NCBI GenBank assembly: GCA_003354225.1
Contig: PIVH01000764.1
Coordinates: 1-5,036 of the forward strand
Origin: Globobulimina sp.
Taxonomy: Eukaryota > Foraminifera > Rotaliida
DNA: 5,036 nt
Direction: 5' to 3'
Positions 1 to 5,036 of the stretch are shown here, in pieces. Within the stretch, counting starts at the first letter, position 1. Each line of letters starts with the position of its first letter. The translations under genes and the position numbers were made by a program. A model generated the notes under the pieces. The model was not told where the DNA came from and made no database searches. It saw nothing but the letters and a program-made list of their open reading frames with translations.

Positions 1-1510
1 ATAATTAATATCTATGATAATAAAGGTTTGCATATCAGTTTATACGGACATAATGAGCGTGGGTCGACCGGCGGGGCCTCGTGTTTCTCTTCAATGGATT
101 CGAAATTTTCAAATGCTAAATCTTCGGTAAGTTATTATAAAAAAGAAACTATGATTTTGAAAAGATTTGGTGTGTTTGTTGGATGCTATTTGTTGTGTTG
201 GATAATACCAATATTGCGCAGATATTATGCTTTATTTGTCGAGGATGAAAGACATGTCCCAGATTGGCTGATATTGTGCAGTGAAATGGCTATGGCAATA
301 TTCCCAATGGCCAATGCAATCGTATGGTATACTAATCCCTCATTCAGGAAATTAATCAGTAAAAATTTGAAGTTTAGGGTAAATTGTGATTGTTGTTGTT
401 CTCGGCAACCTAAATTATCCAAGGAATATGATCCAAATCGCGATCGTAAGAACAGCAATACACAGCTAACAAACCGTGATAATACTAAATTGAGGTATGT
501 GTTTTACATATTTTGTGTCAAACAACTTAGAAATAGTATCTTTTGTGATTTATAGTGCGCGCAGATTGACTACATTGGACTCAAAACGGTCGAGCAACAA
601 AGAGATCCCATCCACGACCGGTCGGATAAGCGGTTACACCACACCTAATTCGTACGGCTCGTTTTGTAATATAATAGACACCGCTGCCTATTCGCATTAC
701 TCTTATCCCAACAAGACACATATGCATAATAAGAAAAGTGACAATGATTTGTTCTCAGCCAGTTCGTTCCCTCGATGTAAAGGCACAGCTCATATGATTG
801 GAGGTGGTGGCTTTGGTGATACAGGCATCGATTTTGATGGATATTATAAGAATGATATTAATCTCATTGAGAATGATGAAACAACAGACGATGACGATAT
901 AAGTAGCGGTGGAACTATTGATGACATAGAAACTTTTAAAAAATATTCAATGGAACAATTAGCCGCAAAATTTGAGAAAAAAAAAATTAAGAAATACAGT
1001 AGCGGCGATATATCATTCCCTCCAATGATTTTATCACCGGGCAGTGTTGTTGCATTTTCGCAATCGGAAGAAATGAAACTTGAAAATAATAAACTTACTT
1101 CGCCCGGGGATAGCAATGTTGTGCCTATACATATTCGAAAACAACCGCAACATTTTAATAATGAATATATAAAGGAATTGGCGAAGCATTGTTATTATGG
1201 AAGTGATGGGAGTCCGCATAACATTCCATTTACAATTACAGAAGCAAAGAATAACAATAATAATAATAATGCAATATATAATAATAATACTATCACTGCA
1301 AACAAATCATTGTCAATGATATCAAATTCAAATTTTGTGACTGGATTGTTTAGCGATGATGAGGAATATGAAGATAAATTGAAACGGTTTAAAAATTCAA
1401 TTGTTGATTTTGATGAGGATTATGGGATTATAGAGGATGAGAGCGATGATAACCTGGGTAATCAGATAAATGTCAATGAGAATCACTTTGGTTTGCCAAA
1501 TGACAAATGA
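1..1510 (+). CDS. GPCR C-terminal part, cAMP-receptor-like (class E type), two exons, 5' end outside window
   Basis: The coding sequence is 1-494 joined to 556-1510, giving 482 visible residues and ending in TGA at 1508-1510. The frame is open to the left edge, so the real start lies outside. Residues about 17-50 look like intracellular loop 3. Residues 56-79 form TM6, with a CWIIP motif (nt 196-210) followed by RRYY; 89-111 form TM7, with the PMANAIVWYTNP stretch ending at nt 339. A Trp-Pro turn in TM6, an Arg just after it, and NAIV-(W)Y near the end of TM7 resemble the Dictyostelium cAMP-receptor/Crl family; this is recognised by eye, not by search. A CDCCC cluster (nt 385-399) just after the juxtamembrane segment could be palmitoylated. 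The tail, about 370 residues, has basophilic kinase-like sites (RRLT, KRSS), SP sites (LSPG, TSPG, GSPH), acidic patches (nt 870-898, 1358-1375, 1406-1452) and an Asn run. It is presumably a plasma-membrane receptor coupled to a G protein; the ligand is unknown. TM1-5 are not in the window. A chance match to another rhodopsin-like family is possible. Confidence 0.72.
495..555 (+). other. Spliceosomal intron, 61 bases
   Basis: The 5' site is GAG|GTATGT at 495 and the 3' site is GATTTATAG| ending at 555, preceded by a T-rich stretch. The intron has 61 bases, so removing it moves the reading from the frame of exon 1 into the long frame that runs 557-1510. The junction codon is AG|T (Ser). Without splicing the frame of exon 1 ends at TAG 553-555, which is the last three bases of the intron. 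Two nearer AG dinucleotides (ending 530 and 536) would remove 36 or 42 bases and leave the reading in the frame that meets the same stop, so only the AG at 555 opens the long tail. Splicing is inferred from sequence alone. Confidence 0.82.
977..986 (+). repeat. Coding A10 homopolymer
   Basis: Ten A residues in a row code for Lys-Lys-Lys followed by the first base of an Ile codon, inside a lysine-rich, probably helical segment of the receptor tail (AAKFEKKKIKKYS). The long frame stays open on both sides, so the count of ten is consistent with the gene model. The run is a place where sequencing error or transcriptional slippage would shift the frame. Confidence 0.8.
1250..1288 (+). repeat. AAT trinucleotide tract coding for asparagine runs
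   Basis: Seven consecutive Asn codons at 1250-1270 (six AAT and one AAC) are followed by Ala-Ile-Tyr and three more AAT codons at 1280-1288. The tract lies in the cytoplasmic tail of the + strand receptor and is in frame with it. Such runs are common in AT-rich protist genomes, expand and shrink by triplet slippage, and usually lie in disordered protein segments. Confidence 0.85.
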
Positions 1511-1584
1511 TTTTCTTAGAATATATGTATAGTTTGGTTGCATTGTAGTGTAAGATTCAGTTTTTAATTTCCAGCAAAAGATAA

Positions 1585-1593
1585 CCCCCCCCC
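1585..1593 (+). repeat. C9 homopolymer
   Basis: Nine consecutive C bases occur 75 bases after the stop codon of the + strand receptor. The run stands out in a strongly AT-rich setting and is matched 169 bases on by a G6 run at 1763-1768 on the same strand, so the two could pair in a transcript. Its function is not known; slippage is a simple explanation for its length. Confidence 0.8.
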
Positions 1594-1633
1594 TTGTATA
1601 CCGTTGGTTCAATTATAAATTGTTCTGACTGTG

Positions 1634-1717
1634 TTCTGGATTTGCAAACCCAAGCAAATAACAAACACAGAACAAACCCAAGACAAACCTATAGAAAACC
1701 GTTTCTGGATTTGCAAA
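1634..1717 (+). repeat. Interspersed short direct repeats (15-mer and 9-mer)
   Basis: TTCTGGATTTGCAAA occurs exactly at 1634-1648 and again at 1703-1717, 69 bases apart. Between them AAACCCAAG occurs at 1646-1654 and 1674-1682, 28 bases apart. TGTTCTG occurs at 1621-1627 and 1632-1638, with its complement CAGAACA at 1668-1674. The 15-mer contains the palindrome TTTGCAAA. The pattern looks like a decayed local duplication; no terminal inverted repeats or target-site duplication typical of a mobile element were found. Confidence 0.6.
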
Positions 1718-1865
1718 GCGTTTATCAGATAATTGAATCAAATGTATACAACTTATCGACCAGGGGGGTGCTAAAGTCGAAATCCGATCTTGGTATTTTG
1801 GCACATTCCTAAACTATTAATTATTGAGCACAAACTGAAAAACAAATTTATATACATGCAAGTAT

Positions 1866-4800
1866 TTATGTTGCATTATTTGGCAAACTATCGCAACATG
1901 TATGACAATACCAATTTCCATTGTCATCTAATGATTTTTGATCAACATTTCCATTGTCATCTAATGGTGTTTGATTACATTGAAAACAGAAAGTTTGTTT
2001 TGTTTCATTATTTGCAAAGTCCGGTATATTAGAGATATCTTCTTGTACTGCTGAATGAGCGACCATTTCAATATTATTATTATCCGATGTTTCCGATTTA
2101 CTATCAATGGGTTGTTCCTTTGTATCTCTATTAATATTTGTTGCGGTATCAACACTATGCACAGTTGTTTGTGATTGCGGTGTAAATATTTCTGCGCTTC
2201 TATTCAAAATAAAACATTTATTACAACAGCAATAATAATTATATCTCTTCTTTGCGTCATATTTAATTAACCGCCTCATTGGTTTTCTATACATCCAACA
2301 TAATAATATTATAAATAATAAATTTAATGATAAATCAATAATTCTATATACGATATTAAATTCATCCCAATATAATGTAAAATATATTGACGATACAAAT
2401 TGAATCAAGAAAAATAATGTGATACAAAAATTAATAAATAATAATTTCCGCGCCGTCGACAAATCTTCACCGCCAAAGCTCTGTGCTTTTGACGTTTTCA
2501 CCATATTTTTAAATAAAACCTTAGCGAGACATGCTGCATATATTATAAATACGAAACAAATAATGAGACAAATGCAGGACCACAACATCTCAATGATCAA
2601 TATATACTCATTAATATGCAACCAGTTTGACACAATTAATATAAAAACAATAATTGTGAACATTGCCATTAATATATTGACAACAAACAGTATGATTTTA
2701 ATCCGATCATTCATATTTTCGAACGTTGAACTGCTCATTGAATGCGTTAAAACAAACCATGTGAAAAATATTATTGAATAACTTATAAAATATACATTCA
2801 ACGCTGCTAACAACAATAACGTCAATATATTAATAGTAACCGTATTATTTCTTGGATCCGGAGAAGATTTTAAAAAATAAAATGTCACACAAATCATAAA
2901 GTAAATGATCGAAACAGCAAATAAAGTCAACATTACATAAACCGATAATTGCTTATATTTTAAATACTTATCAACAAAAAATGGATAGATCTCTAAGAAA
3001 ATATATATTGCAATTAATAAGAAACACAAACCAAAGAACGCATTAATATAATCCCAATATTCCCACTCAAATAACTGATGCATAAATGTGTTATGGTTGC
3101 AATCGTCTGCAGCATAAATATTGTGTATGGTGGCGAACGTTGTTAAGTGGGCGCATTCGCAGTGGATTTTATTTATGGTTTGGTTAATTATTGTGATACA
3201 TCCATTGTTTTGCCAAATATCAGCAGTAACATTTAAATACATACATTCATAGCCATCATTAATGTTGCATCCATCCAACGGATTACAATTAAATTCAAAT
3301 ACAATATTGCTTGATAAGTTATTTGTATTTGTATTATTTCCTAATATTGTAATTGATATCGATTCGGATGATAAGGTTCCTTCTTCTTCGCATTCATTCG
3401 ACGATTGTGATATATTTACCACACTCTCATTGGTATCAATTCCAACCATCAGCACATTTAATGAATTAGTCAAATCCAATGGATTCAATTTATTTCCTTT
3501 ATTGTTTATTTGTGGAATAAATACTGATATATTTTGAACAGTTACGGATATATTATTGTTATTTGATATTTTGGTTGAAAATAAACTGAATTTATCCCAT
3601 TTAATAAGTATCTCTTCTCCAGGTATCGAGGTTGAAATTGTGGACAAAGAGGCAATGTATAAGGCGCTGGATAATAAGTTGTAAATTCCAATGTTATTTG
3701 AATATGATATTAATTCAATTAAAGGCTCAGCCAATAAATATAATAAATGTTTATAATTATCATCAATTTCTAGCTTTGATAAATAGTGCGTAATATCTTC
3801 ATTTTTATAATATATTTTTACCACATTTGTGATGATTGACTCTGTCGAAATGCTTAATTCCTCGATATTATCATATCCAATTTCATCCACAATATATAAG
3901 CAAGGATCTAAAGTCGTCGATATTAGGTTTTCTATCATCGCTTTATTGTATTTATTTTTATAAAAATTAGACATCAAATTATTGCTAAAATGAACGGAAT
4001 CCATCCATAATTTTAAAACTTGCGATAACAACACTACAAAATTCATATTATTCCCACATATTTCATTAATATTTGTGTTTAATGTCATTAAAATTATACC
4101 CAAAATTTGCTGCAAACAGTGATTTGTGTTTTGTATTCCATCTCTAAAATCGTATAAATATTGCAAAGATACATAGGAAGTTTGCAAAACGTACCAATAT
4201 CTTTCATAATCTGTCAGAAACGAATCAATATTAATAAATAATAGACTGTCATCAATGCATTGTGTGTAAGAATTTAATTGTACATCACACACAATTGAAT
4301 CAGAAGCAAATGCAGATCGTGAATCATATACAGTGGCTACCAACGCATTATTGCCAATCTGTAAATATATATCATTTACATATGACGTGGCTAATAAATG
4401 TGGATGCAAATATTGTCCATTGTTACTAAATTGGTATAACAAAGGCACGTTATCGCCATCGGCAAGCACGGATAAAGAAAATGTGTCCGTCTCTACATAG
4501 TCATTAATAGAATCGTAGAAAATAATTCCATTTTCGCAATTTGGTGCAATTGTGAATGAATTATAAATGATTTTAGGTCCGCTTAAAACATAAATGCTAA
4601 TAATTGAGGAATTGCCGCGTGCAATTAATTGCGAGTCAGCATCGTATTGCAATACTGTTAATTGTAATGAATAGGTCAGACCTGCAGTCAATATGTTTGC
4701 GGCTAATACTAAATTTAATGAATTGTCGGAAGAGTGACTGTATGTTATCATATCCTCATCGCTCAATAAACCATTTACTTCATACCATTTATGCGTGGTT

Positions 4801-5036
4801 ATCCAAACTAAATCATTGTAATCATGATTAAAATTCACAATATCTGCAATTATTCTCAGTTTATCATCGACATTTATTCTGTTCGACAGTGCCGTGCTGG
4901 ATATGACTAAAAATACAAACCCAAAATCAGTTTCATTTGCAAGTAGCACATTTGCGTTCAATTTGACAACATCAAAACATGCATCTCGAAACTCATTGTT
5001 TTTATCATATACTTGCAATGTAAACGAAAATTCATA
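1866..5036 (-). CDS. REJ-GPS-7TM receptor (adhesion-GPCR-like), 5' end outside window
   Basis: The frame is open from the right edge to TAA at 1866-1868, giving 1056 visible residues with no intron; the start and signal peptide lie outside. Residues are counted from the right edge. Residues 1-254 resemble the REJ (receptor for egg jelly) module of polycystin-1 proteins: beta-strand repeats such as YSLQLTV and a VPLLYQF stretch. Residues about 255-583 would be the GAIN-like region, helical at first, then beta-rich with many N-glycosylation sequons. Residues 584-638 form a GPS motif: Cys584, Trp608, Cys613, Cys626, Cys628 and the HLT cleavage triad at 630-632. Seven hydrophobic helices follow at about 664-688, 697-722, 733-763, 779-803, 811-838, 865-890 and 895-916, with positive charge on the inner side. 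The tail (about 917-1056) has a CCC-x2-C cluster at 936-941 and ends in CxxC...CxxCC. It is predicted to be a cell-surface receptor, self-cleaved into two non-covalently joined parts. Ligand and G-protein coupling are unknown. PKD1-type polycystins have eleven helices and a PLAT domain, neither seen here. Confidence 0.85.
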   Translation of the reverse strand, partial: YEFSFTLQVYDKNNEFRDACFDVVKLNANVLLANETDFGFVFLVISSTALSNRINVDDKLRIIADIVNFNHDYNDLVWITTHKWYEVNGLLSDEDMITYSHSSDNSLNLVLAANILTAGLTYSLQLTVLQYDADSQLIARGNSSIISIYVLSGPKIIYNSFTIAPNCENGIIFYDSINDYVETDTFSLSVLADGDNVPLLYQFSNNGQYLHPHLLATSYVNDIYLQIGNNALVATVYDSRSAFASDSIVCDVQLNSYTQCIDDSLLFINIDSFLTDYERYWYVLQTSYVSLQYLYDFRDGIQNTNHCLQQILGIILMTLNTNINEICGNNMNFVVLLSQVLKLWMDSVHFSNNLMSNFYKNKYNKAMIENLISTTLDPCLYIVDEIGYDNIEELSISTESIITNVVKIYYKNEDITHYLSKLEIDDNYKHLLYLLAEPLIELISYSNNIGIYNLLSSALYIASLSTISTSIPGEEILIKWDKFSLFSTKISNNNNISVTVQNISVFIPQINNKGNKLNPLDLTNSLNVLMVGIDTNESVVNISQSSNECEEEGTLSSESISITILGNNTNTNNLSSNIVFEFNCNPLDGCNINDGYECMYLNVTADIWQNNGCITIINQTINKIHCECAHLTTFATIHNIYAADDCNHNTFMHQLFEWEYWDYINAFFGLCFLLIAIYIFLEIYPFFVDKYLKYKQLSVYVMLTLFAVSIIYFMICVTFYFLKSSPDPRNNTVTINILTLLLLAALNVYFISYSIIFFTWFVLTHSMSSSTFENMNDRIKIILFVVNILMAMFTIIVFILIVSNWLHINEYILIIEMLWSCICLIICFVFIIYAACLAKVLFKNMVKTSKAQSFGGEDLSTARKLLFINFCITLFFLIQFVSSIYFTLYWDEFNIVYRIIDLSLNLLFIILLCWMYRKPMRRLIKYDAKKRYNYYCCCNKCFILNRSAEIFTPQSQTTVHSVDTATNINRDTKEQPIDSKSETSDNNNIEMVAHSAVQEDISNIPDFANNETKQTFCFQCNQTPLDDNGNVDQKSLDDNGNWYCHTCCDSLPNNAT
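1887..1988 (-). other. C-terminal cysteine knuckle, candidate zinc-binding module
   Basis: Residues 1017-1048 of the visible product read C-x2-C, 23 residues, then GNWY and C-x2-C-C, close to the C-terminus of the receptor. Two CxxC pairs with an aromatic pair before the second are typical of zinc ribbons and treble-clef fingers. It would lie in the cytoplasm and could be a docking site. The 33-bp duplication falls in the loop, which would have 12 residues without it. The family is not identified and metal binding is inferred from spacing only. Confidence 0.45.
1914..1979 (-). repeat. 33-bp tandem duplication in coding sequence (2 copies)
   Basis: Copies lie at 1914-1946 and 1947-1979; 28 of 33 positions agree, and the first 20 bases on the + strand (ATTTCCATTGTCATCTAATG) are identical. 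The unit is exactly 11 codons, so the frame is kept and the - strand product carries LDDNGN twice. It sits in the loop between the two cysteine pairs of the C-terminal knuckle of the REJ-GPS receptor. The differences are clustered in one part of the unit. Confidence 0.9.
2289..3047 (-). other. Seven-transmembrane region of the REJ-GPS receptor
   Basis: Seven hydrophobic stretches of 22-31 residues are separated by short loops. Lys/Arg residues collect in the loops predicted to be cytoplasmic (VDKYLKYK, NDRIK, LFKNMVKTSK, YRKPMRR) and are few in the outer loops, placing the N-terminus outside. The outer loop between TM4 and TM5 is only about 8 residues, and no Cys pair joins the top of TM3 to that loop. 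No rhodopsin-type DRY or NPxxY motif is present. Confidence 0.8.
3123..3287 (-). other. GPS autoproteolysis motif (end of GAIN-like domain)
   Basis: The segment codes for residues 584-638 of the visible product. It shows the usual order of conserved positions: Cys584, a Trp (608) five residues before Cys613, then C-E-C-A-H-L-T-T-F (626-634). In GAIN domains the chain is cut between Leu and Thr of the HLT triad, here residues 631 and 632 (between nt 3144 and 3143). Every residue needed for the reaction is present. It lies about 30 residues before TM1, as in adhesion GPCRs and polycystin-1. Actual cleavage is not shown by the sequence. Confidence 0.9.

Larger units (their letters stand above)
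1511..1865. other. Convergent intergenic region, 3' ends of both genes
   Basis: These 355 bases separate the TGA of the + strand receptor from the TAA of the - strand receptor and should hold both 3' UTRs and both polyadenylation sites. No exact AATAAA is seen in the expected place on either strand. TATAAATTG followed by a T/G-rich stretch (about 1613-1640) is a weak candidate for the + strand gene. Short open frames exist on both strands here but have no ATG-led, protein-like content. No tRNA, other RNA gene or transposon ends were recognised. The region contains a C9 run, a G6 run and several short direct repeats, listed separately. Confidence 0.7.

Noticed and set aside
127-164. GTAAGT at 127-132 as a 5' splice site, with AG at 163-164 as a 3' site
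   Set aside because: Removing 38 bases would break the frame that reads correctly into TM6 and would delete the lysine-rich start of that helix.
28-555. A self-contained protein starting at TTG 28
   Set aside because: TTG is not a credible start here; the frame is open to base 1, the content begins in the middle of a GPCR, and the end at 555 is the intron's TAG.
844-1219. Open frames on the - strand opposite the receptor tail
   Set aside because: They are antisense to the exon 2 coding frame, with no domain or start support.
1606-1620. GGTTCAATT as a tRNA B box
   Set aside because: No cloverleaf stems or A box could be found around it.
1594-1812. Small open frames on both strands in the intergenic region (1594-1812 + and 1613-1804 -)
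   Set aside because: Neither gives a recognisable protein, the + frame begins with TTG, and they overlap each other on opposite strands across repeats.
2419-2781. Open frame of 120 codons on the + strand opposite the 7TM region
   Set aside because: It lies antisense to well-supported transmembrane coding sequence and its composition is that of a shadow frame; the same holds for 3262-3537 and 4604-4831.
1866-5036. Polycystin-1 (PKD1) identity for the - strand gene
   Set aside because: Only seven helices follow the GPS and there is no PLAT domain after the first helix; only the REJ-GPS part is shared.
1-5036. Bacterial, organellar or viral origin
   Set aside because: A GT-AG intron, GPS and GPCR-type receptors, and convergent single genes with non-coding 3' regions point to a nuclear eukaryotic genome.

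Overview
The window is AT-rich nuclear DNA, most likely from a free-living or heterotrophic protist. Supporting signs are a short GT-AG intron (61 bases), asparagine runs coded by AAT triplets, long open frames in the standard code (stops TGA and TAA, with no in-frame TAG/TAA/TGA reassignment needed), and two multi-domain seven-helix receptor genes. There are no bacterial or viral hallmarks: no operon spacing, no Shine-Dalgarno sites and no capsid or polymerase genes. The lineage cannot be fixed from the sequence. The mix of a cAMP-receptor-like GPCR and an REJ/GPS receptor would fit amoebozoan, rhizarian, heterolobosean or stramenopile protists; this is inference only.

Layout: two genes converge tail to tail, and both are cut at their 5' ends by the window edges, so no promoter or start codon is visible for either. 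On the + strand, 1-1510 holds the 3' part of a receptor gene in two exons (1-494 and 556-1510, joined across an intron at 495-555). It encodes transmembrane helices 6 and 7 of a GPCR resembling the cAMP-receptor/class E type, followed by a cytoplasmic tail of about 370 residues rich in Ser, Asn and acidic residues. Bases 1511-1865 are non-coding, with short repeats and opposed C and G homopolymers. On the - strand, 5036-1866 is one uninterrupted frame of 1056 visible residues: an REJ-like ectodomain, a GAIN-like region ending in an intact GPS autocleavage motif, seven transmembrane helices, and a cytoplasmic tail ending in a CxxC...CxxCC cysteine knuckle whose loop carries a 33-bp tandem duplication.

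Both genes encode plasma-membrane receptors and probably act in sensing or adhesion, but they belong to different receptor classes and nothing shows that they act together. The points most worth following are the REJ-GPS-7TM architecture (a polycystin-1-like ectodomain on a seven-helix rather than eleven-helix body), the cysteine knuckle at its C-terminus, and an intron in the + strand receptor whose retention would remove most of the tail, because the intron's terminal TAG is itself an in-frame stop.
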